A DNA stretch of 26,310 nucleotides from CAYSHJ01 sp964589725. Its GTDB lineage: Bacteria; Planctomycetota; Planctomycetia; Planctomycetales; Planctomycetaceae. The DNA lies in assembly GCA_964589725.1 (NCBI GenBank), contig CAZPUJ010000281.1, positions 1 through 26,310 of the forward strand, read 5' to 3'. How positions within the stretch are numbered: position 1 is the first letter of the stretch; each line of letters opens with the position of its first letter. Of the stretch, positions 16,538-24,270 are shown piece by piece. Below the pieces are notes generated by a model. It saw nothing but the letters and a program-made list of their open reading frames with translations, made no database searches and was not told the DNA's origin. The position numbers and the translations under genes are program-made.

Positions 16538-18313
16538 ATGCACGACGCCGCGACACCAGTTGACGTCCTCATCCTCGGAGCCGGCATCAACGGCGCGGCG
16601 GTGGCGCGCGAGCTGGTGTTGAACGGGTTGTCGGTCATTGTGGTCGATGCGAACGACCTCGCGTTCGGCGCGACGTCGCGGTCATCGCGATTGATTCACG
16701 GAGGCTTGAGGTATCTCGAACACGGCGACATCGCACTGGTCGCGGAATCGCTGCGCGAACGAGCGATCCTGTTACGGACGGCTCCGCAGTTTGTGCGTCC
16801 GTTGCGGCTGCACATCCCGGTGAGACGACGGCTGGGCGGACTTGTTTGGAGTGCGCTGAAATTGTTCGGCTGGGATCAATCGCGACTCGCAAAAGCTTGG
16901 TTGAATTGGTTTCCGAACGCTCGCGAGCGAGGCTTGTGGGTTGCGCGGCTGGGGCTGTGGCTGTACAGCAGGTTGGCGCGAGAGACCGAAGGGTCGGGTG
17001 CTCAAATCTCCCATTTGGCCGGCGATCGACAGGATGCACCCGCAATAAAGACTCGGCCAAATTTGAAATTCGAACACCCGACTCTGGGCAACGAATACCG
17101 CTGGGTCTGCTCGTACTCCGACGCGCAGATCACGTTTCCGGAGCGGTTTGTGGTGGCGATGCTCGAAGATGCCCGCCGCGCCGCCGCCCAGCAAGGTCTG
17201 CGATTCGAAGTCCGCACGCACACGTGGGCCGAATTCGGCGGTCGCGGCGTGCGATTGTGCGATCGAATACTGCCGGAGTTGGCTCAAGGAAAAACGATGG
17301 ACGAGTTTCTTGAACCGTCAGTCCTGATCAACGCCACCGGTGCTTGGGGCGACGGCACGTTGGCCGAGTTGCGAGTCAACTCGCCGCGTTTGTTTGGCGG
17401 AACGAAGGGGAGCCACTTCGTCACGGCATCACCGCCGTTGCGACAAGCGATTGGCGACGCCGGTCTGTATGCCGAAGCGGCCGACGGGCGGCTCGTCTTT
17501 ATCCTCCCGTTCAGTTCCAACCTGACATTGGTGGGCACGACGGACGAACCGTTCGATGCTCGGCCCGACACAGCGATCGCCGAACCCCGCGAGATCGACT
17601 ACTTGTTGGGCCTAGTCAACGAGGTCTTGCCGTCGGCGCGGTTGACTCGCGAGGACGTCCTGTTGCACTACTGCGGTGTGCGGCCGTTGCCGTATGGACG
17701 ATCCAACTCACCGGCATCGATTCCGCGAGGTCATTGGATCGACGAGAACCATCGCGGATCGTTTCCGATCCTGACGCTCATCGGCGGCAAGCTGACGACT
17801 TGCCGGGCGCTCGCCGAAGAGGTCGCGGATCGAATACTCAGACGCATGCAGCGACGCCGCGCTGTCGATTCACGCGAAAGAATGCTTCCCGGGGCGGCAT
17901 CGTTTCCTCCCGACGAAGCTTCGCTCCAGACGCAGTGGTCGCGGCTGAGTGAGCGATTCGGGCTAACACTCGAGCAAGTCCAATCCGTGTGGCGACTGAT
18001 CGGGAATCGGTTCGACGACGTGTTTGACAGCGAGTCGTTCGCTGCCACCGCTTCTCGGAACATCGTAGATACGCACCTGCCGCGTCGATTCGCGGAATGG
18101 GTCATTCGGCAGGAGTGGGTGCGGTCGCTGAGCGATCTCGTCGAGCGCAGGCTCATGTTGATCTATGAGCCACGGCTGACGAAACCTTGTCTGCGCGAGC
18201 TTGCCGAACTGTTAGCCGCGGCCGACGTGATCGTTCGAGAACGGATCGACGACGAAGTTGATGCGACGCGCGACCGGCTGCGACGGATTTATGGCCGCGA
18301 CGCCGTTGATTGA
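16538..18313 (+). CDS. glpD: FAD-dependent glycerol-3-phosphate dehydrogenase
   Basis: This enzyme oxidises sn-glycerol 3-phosphate to dihydroxyacetone phosphate, passing electrons via FAD to quinones at the cytoplasmic membrane. The 591-residue product has the Rossmann motif ILGAGINGAAVARE (12-25), the glpD signature ATSRSSRLIHGGLRYLE (45-61), the FAD-domain segments FILPFSSNLTLVGTTD and LIGGKLTTCRALAEEVAD, and a helical C-terminal domain of about 110 residues. Length is slightly above E. coli GlpD (about 500), partly from a longer middle region around 145-180. The start Met directly precedes the Rossmann strand, but no strong ribosome binding site is seen. No glpK or glpF is adjacent. Confidence 0.94.
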   Translation: MHDAATPVDVLILGAGINGAAVARELVLNGLSVIVVDANDLAFGATSRSSRLIHGGLRYLEHGDIALVAESLRERAILLRTAPQFVRPLRLHIPVRRRLGGLVWSALKLFGWDQSRLAKAWLNWFPNARERGLWVARLGLWLYSRLARETEGSGAQISHLAGDRQDAPAIKTRPNLKFEHPTLGNEYRWVCSYSDAQITFPERFVVAMLEDARRAAAQQGLRFEVRTHTWAEFGGRGVRLCDRILPELAQGKTMDEFLEPSVLINATGAWGDGTLAELRVNSPRLFGGTKGSHFVTASPPLRQAIGDAGLYAEAADGRLVFILPFSSNLTLVGTTDEPFDARPDTAIAEPREIDYLLGLVNEVLPSARLTREDVLLHYCGVRPLPYGRSNSPASIPRGHWIDENHRGSFPILTLIGGKLTTCRALAEEVADRILRRMQRRRAVDSRERMLPGAASFPPDEASLQTQWSRLSERFGLTLEQVQSVWRLIGNRFDDVFDSESFAATASRNIVDTHLPRRFAEWVIRQEWVRSLSDLVERRLMLIYEPRLTKPCLRELAELLAAADVIVRERIDDEVDATRDRLRRIYGRDAVD

Positions 18314-18616
18314 ACATCACGGGTCTGCTCGGTGGATTCGCCGGTCAGGAGACCTTTGCATTCCAGGTTTTCTGGGCAGGCTGTTTCGGGCCGTTCAATT
18401 CGCACAGTCGGAGCAACGGCTAACTCCGAATCTGTCTCCGTGAGTTTCCCAGGTACTCCAGACCAGGGCTTTGGGGGGCATCCATTGGCGGCCGATGATG
18501 TGACCATGAAAAGAATCGCCAGTCAGTCTCGGATTGAGGCTGGTTGATGGGCGGATGCCGTGCTGCGGCGACACAACGCAAACATATTCCGAGAGAAAGG
18601 TCCGCAAGGTTCCACC
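18314..18616. other. Intergenic region, nothing supported
   Basis: These 303 bases lie between glpD and the coiled-coil gene. A run of g (cagggctttggggggcatcc) and short open frames occur, but there is no ribosome binding site, convincing hairpin or promoter. It presumably carries the promoter for the gene at 18617. Confidence 0.45.
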
Positions 18617-19357
18617 ATGAAGAAGCACGCGATGGTACTCGGTCTGCTGATGGTGATGGGTTTGGGATTGGGTTTGGCTTCGAATGCGGACGCTCGTGAC
18701 CACGCTGGCTGCTGCTGCGATCCCAATTTGGCGCGGATTCAGACGCAGTGTTGTCAGGGAACATTGCTCCCGTATCACATCGCCTTGAAGCGAGCCGATG
18801 ACGCCACGAAAGCGGAAACTGCCATAGCTCAGGTCACGCAGGAGCGAAACGACCTGCAAGCTCGGGTGGCCCAGCTTCAGGCGGAGCTGAAGACCGCCGT
18901 GGCGGAACGAGACAATGCTCGTCGCGAAAAAGACGTCGCCGCCGCGGAACGAGACCAGGCGCGCGGCGAAGCGGCGGTGTCCGCCAAGACCGCGAAAGAG
19001 CAACAGGCACTAGCTCAATCGGCTAAACAGGCGGCCGAAGCCGCCTTGAAGGCCAAGCAAGAAGCGGACGCTGCCGCGTCCAAAGCGAAAGAGGAATTGG
19101 CCAAGGTGAAGGACGATGTGGCCAAGCAATCCACGGCGGCTCAAGCAGAGATCAAGAAGTTTGCGGAGGAGAAGGATATGGCCGTCGCCGAATTGAAGAA
19201 GTCCGCTGACGAAGTGGCGGAATTAAGGAATAAACTCGCAGCCGTCCTCGCGACGGAAGACAAGAAGAAGGATAAAAAGGACGATTCGAAGAACGACGAG
19301 CCCAAACAAGACGCGAAACGCGAAGACGAGTTCGCCGAGGTCAAGTCTGAGGACTAA
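18617..19357 (+). CDS. Secreted Ala/Lys/Glu-rich coiled-coil protein
   Basis: The 246-residue product begins with a clear signal peptide (MKKHAMVLGLLMVMGLGLGL, likely cleaved after ASNADA). A short Cys-rich patch follows (GCCCDPN, QCCQG). A long heptad-rich coiled coil then runs from about residue 60 to 215 (VTQERNDLQARVAQLQAELK, KTAKEQQALAQSAKQAAEA). The tail is highly charged (EDKKKDKKDDSKNDEPKQD). AAGG lies about seven bases before the ATG, and the frame upstream of it looks non-coding. The role is unknown; an envelope spacer or scaffold is possible. Such low-complexity helical sequence gives misleading database hits, so similarity to named proteins should be treated cautiously. Confidence 0.75.
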   Translation: MKKHAMVLGLLMVMGLGLGLASNADARDHAGCCCDPNLARIQTQCCQGTLLPYHIALKRADDATKAETAIAQVTQERNDLQARVAQLQAELKTAVAERDNARREKDVAAAERDQARGEAAVSAKTAKEQQALAQSAKQAAEAALKAKQEADAAASKAKEELAKVKDDVAKQSTAAQAEIKKFAEEKDMAVAELKKSADEVAELRNKLAAVLATEDKKKDKKDDSKNDEPKQDAKREDEFAEVKSED

Positions 19358-19381
19358 GGAACCGGACGCCAGGCGTGACCT

Positions 19382-19771
19382 TCACTCCGCCAGTTTTCGC
19401 ACGGCCTTTTTCAGCCAGCCGCTGAGCCACGTGTGCTCGCGTCTCGGGCCGTCGGCGTAGACGTGCGGAATCCGCAGTTCGCCGAGAAGGGCTTCGGTGC
19501 TCTGATGGTGATCGTGGAAATTGCCGTAGCCGAGATGAATCAAACGCGCGTTTGACCGTTTGTTTCTGGAATCGTTCTCCTTTTTCGATGGCTGGTCAGA
19601 CTGCCACCGAAGTGGGGCGACGCGTTCGCGGAGTAGGCGGTCGATGCGGTAGTGCTGGAAGTTTTCCGCCGAGCCATAGATGGGCCCCATGCCAAACTGG
19701 TCCGGCGCGGCCTTCATCAACGGAGCATCCCAGGCTGCCGCTTTCGCAAACAATTGTGGATGCCGCAGCAA
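19382..19771 (-). pseudogene. C-terminal fragment of an alpha/beta-hydrolase esterase
   Basis: The open part encodes LRHPQLFAKAAAWDAPLM, GPIYGSAENFQHYRIDRLL, LIHLGYGNFHDHHQSTEAL and DGPRREHTWLSGWL. This resembles the C-terminal half of esterase-D/putative-esterase proteins, with the catalytic His in EHTW (residue 113 of the open frame). The nucleophile elbow (GxSxG) that should come just before LLRHP is absent: upstream in frame reads SAWTLL and then meets a TGA at about 19789. No ATG is present; the open frame starts at a TTG. About half the enzyme is missing, so it is most likely a decayed gene. Confidence 0.65.
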
Positions 19772-20130
19772 GAGCGTCCACGCGGATCAACGTCTCGCCA
19801 GATTGAAACTCGGACTGCACGCGATGCACGCAGAAGCAGTTTTCGTCGAGGCAGCCTGCCGAAACTGTCGCGAGACGCGGTTCTAAGTCGGCGGCCTGAA
19901 GCCTGGTCATTCCGTTCACAACAAAAGCACCCCATAGACATATTTCCAGGCCGGAAATGACGAATGAAGAAGTACTCAATGACGACAGAATGACGAAGCC
20001 AGCATGACGAAAGGGTCTCCACACAAACGTTCCAACCATTGACAGTAGTTCCAAGTTTGATCGGAATGGAGGGGTCTTTACGCCGAAGACTACGGTTACT
20101 CGGAGAGTTAGGCTACGAAAAGGTGACTTC
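19772..20130. other. Intergenic region between esterase relic and cupredoxin gene
   Basis: No gene is supported in these 359 bases. They may include decayed upstream sequence of the esterase, but I see no homology. TTGACA occurs at 20039-20044, but the -10 position 17 bases on (cggaat) is poor, so I do not call a promoter. Confidence 0.4.
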
Positions 20131-20919
20131 GTGAAACAGTCCTTGTGTGTCGTTGCAGTCTTGTTCGGTGGCTGGATTCTAGGTGAGTCGGAATCGCACG
20201 TGACCGCGGCGGACTGGGGAGATCTCAAAGGCCGCTTCATCTTCGACGGCGAGCCGCCACAGCGTCCGGTCTTGCAGATCAACAAAGACACCCAGTTCTG
20301 TGGCAAGCACGAACCGCGCTCCGAAAAGCTGGTCGTGAATCCCGAAGACCGTGGCGTTGCGAATGTCATTGTGTGGCTGGACACAAAGCCCGGCGACAAG
20401 GTGGCGATTCACGAATCGTACGCCAAGGACGCGAAAGCCTCGATCAGACTTGCCAATCAAGGTTGCCGGTTCGATCCGCACATTTCCGTGCTGCGAACCG
20501 GTCAGACATTGCGGATCGAGAACCCGGACCTCGTCGATCACAACACGGCGGCGGGGCTTGATCGCAACACGCCGTTCAACTTCGTGACACCGTCAGGCCA
20601 ACACGCGGAGCACTCGAAGTTCGACCACGCCGAAAAGCTGCCGACACAGATTCAGTGCTCGATCCATCCCTGGATGATCGGCTGGCTGGTTGTGAAGGAT
20701 CATCCGTACGTCGCCGTCGCCGACGAGCATGGTCGTTTCGAAATGAAGAACCTTCCGGCTGGCGAGCTGACGTTCGTCGTGTGGCAAGAAGAATACGGCT
20801 ATGTCGCTGACGTGACCCGCGCGGGGAAGCCGGAGTCCTGGAAACGCGGCCGAGTGACGATCCACGTCACGCCCGACGGAGTCGATCTCGGTGAGGTCAG
20901 GGTTCCTCCACCTAAGTAA
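20131..20919 (+). CDS. Secreted cupredoxin-like (type 1 copper) protein
   Basis: The 262-residue product has a signal peptide (MKQSLCVVAVLFGGWILG, cleavage near AADWG). Its central beta-rich domain carries the ligand set of a type 1 copper site: His137 in VDHNTAAG, then Cys176, His179 and Met182 in CSIHPWM (C-x2-H-x2-M). The C-terminal part (GRFEMKNLPAGELTFVVWQE) looks like a carboxypeptidase-regulatory/Ig-like beta domain. Similar proteins are often annotated as methylamine-utilisation or plastocyanin-like in planctomycetes, from memory. It probably carries electrons in the periplasm; the partner is unknown. GTG is the start, with AAGGTGA about six bases upstream. The Tat oxidoreductase gene follows after 87 bases. 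Confidence 0.82.
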   Translation: MKQSLCVVAVLFGGWILGESESHVTAADWGDLKGRFIFDGEPPQRPVLQINKDTQFCGKHEPRSEKLVVNPEDRGVANVIVWLDTKPGDKVAIHESYAKDAKASIRLANQGCRFDPHISVLRTGQTLRIENPDLVDHNTAAGLDRNTPFNFVTPSGQHAEHSKFDHAEKLPTQIQCSIHPWMIGWLVVKDHPYVAVADEHGRFEMKNLPAGELTFVVWQEEYGYVADVTRAGKPESWKRGRVTIHVTPDGVDLGEVRVPPPK

Positions 20920-21006
20920 CAACGTCGCTTCGTTGTCGAAGCAGGCTTGTCTGTTTAGAACTATCACTCGTTCCGTTGGCACTCTTCAACTTTGGGAGGC
21001 TCTTCC

Positions 21007-22341
21007 ATGACGAACCCCACTCAAGAAACTTCACGTCGCGAATTCCTAAAGACCTCTTCTGCGGTCGCGTTGTCGGCCGGAGCGATCGCACAGCTTAGTT
21101 TTTCGTCCGGCGTGTTCGCGGCCGGCGACGATGTCATCAAAGTCGGCCTGATTGGTTGCGGCGGTCGCGGTACCGGCGCGGCTCAGCAGGCGCTCAGCAC
21201 CGAAGGCAGCGTCAAACTGGTCGCGATGGGAGATGCCTTCGCCGATTCGCTCAACGGCAGCTTGAACAGCCTCTCGAACCACTTTAAGTCTCAAGCCGGC
21301 CGAGTCGCCGTCGACGACGATCACAAGTTCGTCGGCTTCGATGCCTACAAGAAAGTGGTCGACAGTGGTGTCGACCTTGTGATCCTCGCCACACCGCCGG
21401 GCTTCCGTCCGCCGCACTTCGAGTACGCCGTTTCGAAAGGCAAGCACGTCTTCATGGAAAAGCCGGTCGCCGTCGATGGGCCGGGCGTCCGCAAGGTGCT
21501 CGAAGCCGTCAAGGTCTCGAAGGAAAAGAACCTCAAGGTCGGCGTCGGTCTGCAACGGCATCACCAGGACAACTACCTGGAAACGCTGAAACGCATCCAC
21601 GACGGCGCGATCGGCGACATCGTCGCCATGCGCTGCTATTGGAACGGAGGTGGTGTGTGGGAGCCGCGGATCTCGCGCGAGCAGGCCAAGTCTGAGATGC
21701 AGTACCAAATGAAGAACTGGTACTACTACAACTGGCTCTGCGGTGATCACATTTGCGAGCAACACATTCACAATCTCGACGTTTGCAACTGGGTCAAGCA
21801 GGGGCATCCGGTGATGGCTCGCGGCATGGGTGGCCGGCAAGTACGCGTCGACAAGCGATATGGCGAGATCTACGACCACTTTGCCGTCGAGTACCAATAT
21901 GCCGACGGCTCATGGATGTTCAGCCAATGCCGACACCAACCGAATGTCTGGAGCAGCGTCAGCGAGTACGCTCAAGGGACGAACGGCACCGCCGACGTCA
22001 GCGGCGGCTCGATCACGGCCGGGTCCGAGAAGTGGAAGTTTCGCCGCGACAAGTCGGTCACGCGCAGCGACCCGTATCAAGTCGAACACGACGACCTGTT
22101 CGCCGCGATCCGCACGAACACGCCGTACAACGAAGGCGAAAACGGCGCGACCAGCTCTCTGACCGCGATCATGGGTCGCATGGCCTGCTACTCCGGCAGC
22201 GAGATCAATTGGGATCAGGCTCTGAACTCGAACATCGACACGATGCCGAAGGATCTGTCGTGGGAGGCCAACCCACCCTCGCTGCCAAACTCGAACGGTG
22301 AATACGCGATCCCGACGCCCGGCGTCACGAAGGGCGTGTAG
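21007..22341 (+). CDS. Tat-exported Gfo/Idh/MocA-family oxidoreductase
   Basis: The 444-residue product starts with a twin-arginine signal (SRREFLKTSSAVALSAG, residues 9-25, cleaved near VFAAG). The NAD(P)-binding motif KVGLIGCGGRGTG is at 45-57 and the family motif MEKPVAV at 150-156, followed by the substrate domain with GDHICEQHIHNLDVCNW. Members oxidise or reduce sugars and inositols, or break glycosidic bonds by an oxidation-elimination route. Planctomycetes carry many Tat-exported copies, which arrive in the periplasm with cofactor bound. The substrate is unknown. The ATG at 21007 has GGGAGG seven bases before it, and a TTG at 20992 is a poorer alternative. It may be co-transcribed with the cupredoxin gene. 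It converges on the M28 peptidase with a 24-base gap. Confidence 0.93.
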   Translation: MTNPTQETSRREFLKTSSAVALSAGAIAQLSFSSGVFAAGDDVIKVGLIGCGGRGTGAAQQALSTEGSVKLVAMGDAFADSLNGSLNSLSNHFKSQAGRVAVDDDHKFVGFDAYKKVVDSGVDLVILATPPGFRPPHFEYAVSKGKHVFMEKPVAVDGPGVRKVLEAVKVSKEKNLKVGVGLQRHHQDNYLETLKRIHDGAIGDIVAMRCYWNGGGVWEPRISREQAKSEMQYQMKNWYYYNWLCGDHICEQHIHNLDVCNWVKQGHPVMARGMGGRQVRVDKRYGEIYDHFAVEYQYADGSWMFSQCRHQPNVWSSVSEYAQGTNGTADVSGGSITAGSEKWKFRRDKSVTRSDPYQVEHDDLFAAIRTNTPYNEGENGATSSLTAIMGRMACYSGSEINWDQALNSNIDTMPKDLSWEANPPSLPNSNGEYAIPTPGVTKGV

Positions 22342-22365
22342 CCACGCGAAGCAAGTTCTGATCCC

Positions 22366-23595
22366 TCAAAACACCGACAGCAACAACAACTGTGACGTGC
22401 GAATCAGCCACCTCCGCTCGTCGGTCGTCATTTGGCCGCGATCCAGAATTTGCCGGCATTTGGTTTCGGCTTGAGTGACGATCAGCTTTTGCAGGTCGGT
22501 GAACTTGCGTGAGTCCTCGGCGGCGAGCAGCAGCGTGGTGATGCGATGCACGGCTTTGACTTCGTCGAGGTTGGGCGACACGTCGTCGATCCAGGTGGGA
22601 GTCGTTTCGGCGTCGGCGACGGTGCGAATGAGTTGCAGAACCAAGTTGGACACGCGTGCGACCTTGTCGAAGTCCAATCGCTCCGGCACGTCGCGCGGTG
22701 AGTGATAGTCGGGATGCTGGCCCGTCGAGAAGAACAGGAACGGAATCTTCTCGTTCCAGAACGGACCATAATCACTGCGCACGCCGACCAGATCGACACC
22801 CAGCCGCGCGACCTCCAAGCCGAGCGGCGCGCCGACATCATCCAGCGTCTGCTTCAACTGCGGAGCATGCTCGCTGCCCATCACGAACACTGTCGGCAAC
22901 GGCAGATCTCCGAGCGACCGGCCGATCATGTCGGCCGTGATGAACAGTTTGACTCGTTCGATTGGCCACGGCGGATGCGCGACGAACCAGCGCGAACCCC
23001 ACAGCAATTGCTCTTCGAGATCAAAGCCGACAAATACGACGCCGCGCTTCGGCCGATGTTTCGATTGAGCCAATTGGCGAGCGACCTCGAGCATCATGGC
23101 CGTGCCGCTGGCGTTGTCGTCCGCGCCGCGGAATATCTTGCCGTGACGAACGCCCAAGTGATCGAAGTGAGCTCCGAGCACGATCAGTTCATCGCGCAGC
23201 CGCGTGTCGGAACCTTCGATCCACGCGCCGATGTTGCGTCCCGCGATGCGCGGCTCGTTTGTTGTCGCGCCGCCGTTCTCCGAGCCCGCCGGCTTATCGT
23301 TGTCGATTCCGGTTCCGGTTCCCGGCACCGGTTGCTCAAACGAGCCGTTCGCGAAGAGCGGCTTTAGCTGAAGTTGTGCAAACTGTTTGCGGACATACTC
23401 CGCTGCTTCGGCCGCCTCGGCTCCGGCCCGGCCGGCGAGCTTTTCGCTCGCCAAGAACTCGACATGCGGCCGTACGTGCTCTGGCTGAATCGGACCTTCC
23501 CAGACCGACGCTGCCTCGTCCGCTTGAGCCGTCTGCAAACAGACGCAGATCAGCAGGCCAGCGAATCGCCACGGAATGCAATGAGGAACTAACAT
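22366..23595 (-). CDS. Secreted M28-family zinc metallopeptidase
   Basis: The 409-residue product has a signal peptide (FAGLLICVCLQTAQA) and an M28 aminopeptidase domain. The two-zinc ligand set is complete: His143 and Asp145 (GAHFDHLG), Asp159 (GADDNASG), Glu194/Glu195 (DLEEQ; catalytic base and ligand), Asp222 (ADMIGR) and His298 (DYHSPRD). It probably removes N-terminal residues from peptides outside the cytoplasm. A stretch rich in Gly/Asn (PGTGTGIDNDKPAGSENGG) interrupts the N-terminal part. The frame is open to 23811, but the region before the ATG at 23595 is Arg-rich and unlike a signal peptide. The ribosome binding site is weak. A C-terminal extension of about 80 residues has no motif I know. 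Confidence 0.92.
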   Translation of the reverse strand: MLVPHCIPWRFAGLLICVCLQTAQADEAASVWEGPIQPEHVRPHVEFLASEKLAGRAGAEAAEAAEYVRKQFAQLQLKPLFANGSFEQPVPGTGTGIDNDKPAGSENGGATTNEPRIAGRNIGAWIEGSDTRLRDELIVLGAHFDHLGVRHGKIFRGADDNASGTAMMLEVARQLAQSKHRPKRGVVFVGFDLEEQLLWGSRWFVAHPPWPIERVKLFITADMIGRSLGDLPLPTVFVMGSEHAPQLKQTLDDVGAPLGLEVARLGVDLVGVRSDYGPFWNEKIPFLFFSTGQHPDYHSPRDVPERLDFDKVARVSNLVLQLIRTVADAETTPTWIDDVSPNLDEVKAVHRITTLLLAAEDSRKFTDLQKLIVTQAETKCRQILDRGQMTTDERRWLIRTSQLLLLSVF

Positions 23596-23813
23596 GAGAA
23601 GCTCACGGTTTATGCCAAGAATCCGTCGCCATGACTTGTCGCGGTCGGAGGTTACGCGCAGTCTCGCGTCGGACACAAGCCGAAGACTTTGTCGGTGTCG
23701 TAAGCTCTGCCGGTTTTTCCTGCGGTGCCGATCGCGTCGATGCCGATGAAGATATCGCGTGATGTCGAGCAACGGGCCGTTTGCCGCCGCGCGCCGATCA
23801 GGAGAACTCAAGC

Positions 23814-24122
23814 ATGCTGCGACGCATCTTCACGACGGGCTGTGTCTTGGTGGCGTTCGCGCTGGCGACGCAAGCGGGCGGCGGCCGTTCAACGGCCGAA
23901 GCCGCCGGACGAGGACAACCAACCGACTGGAACCGGTTTTATTACTACCCGTATCTGTACTACCCGCACAATTTCCAGCGGCCGCAGGGGAGCAACGACA
24001 GCCTGTACTACCGTTACGGGCCAGATCAACGCATCCCGGTCTACAACAAGAACTGGTACAACTTCTATCCCACCGAACAACCGTACTACCGCGGTCATCA
24101 CTTCACTCTGGATGTGTTCTAG
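23814..24122 (+). CDS. Small secreted Tyr-rich protein
   Basis: The 102-residue product has a signal peptide (MLRRIFTTGCVLVAFALATQA). A mature part rich in Tyr, Pro, Asn and Arg follows (WNRFYYYPYLYYPHNFQRP, RIPVYNKNWYNFYP), ending in GHHFTLDVF. AGGAG at 23800-23804, nine bases upstream, supports this ATG over one at 23781. I recall planctomycete relatives ending in HFILDVF that are labelled calmodulin-binding protein; that label has no support visible here. The aromatic composition suggests an extracellular structural or matrix role, which is inference. A strong terminator follows. Confidence 0.8.
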   Translation: MLRRIFTTGCVLVAFALATQAGGGRSTAEAAGRGQPTDWNRFYYYPYLYYPHNFQRPQGSNDSLYYRYGPDQRIPVYNKNWYNFYPTEQPYYRGHHFTLDVF

Positions 24123-24210
24123 CCGCGATCCGAAATCCACGAGAGCGTTGGACAAGGATGTCCGCGAGAAAGCAAGACGCTTCGCTCTTCTGGACACTGT
24201 TGTGCCGAAG

Positions 24211-24250
24211 GAAAGCCCGTTCGACGATGTCGAGCGGGCTTTCTTCTTTG
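24211..24250 (+). terminator. Rho-independent terminator
   Basis: A 15-bp stem (24211-24225 with 24229-24243, one G-U pair, loop gat) with core gaaagcccg/cgggctttc is followed by a T-rich run (tttcttcttt). It ends the transcript of the gene at 23814-24122. It also lies just beyond the stop of the leftward cadherin-repeat gene, and could act in both directions because the other strand follows it with ccttcgg. Confidence 0.85.
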
Positions 24251-24270
24251 CCTTGTTGAGCGGCTCAGGC

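Noticed and set aside
19596..20399. Large minus-strand frame over the esterase relic and cupredoxin gene
   Set aside because: It is a different frame from the esterase homology, is antisense to the cupredoxin start, and has low-complexity Pro/Arg/Ser content.
20919..20936. Small hairpin acaacg/cgttgt after the cupredoxin stop
   Set aside because: The stem is only 6 bp, no T-tract follows, and the next gene is close and co-directional.
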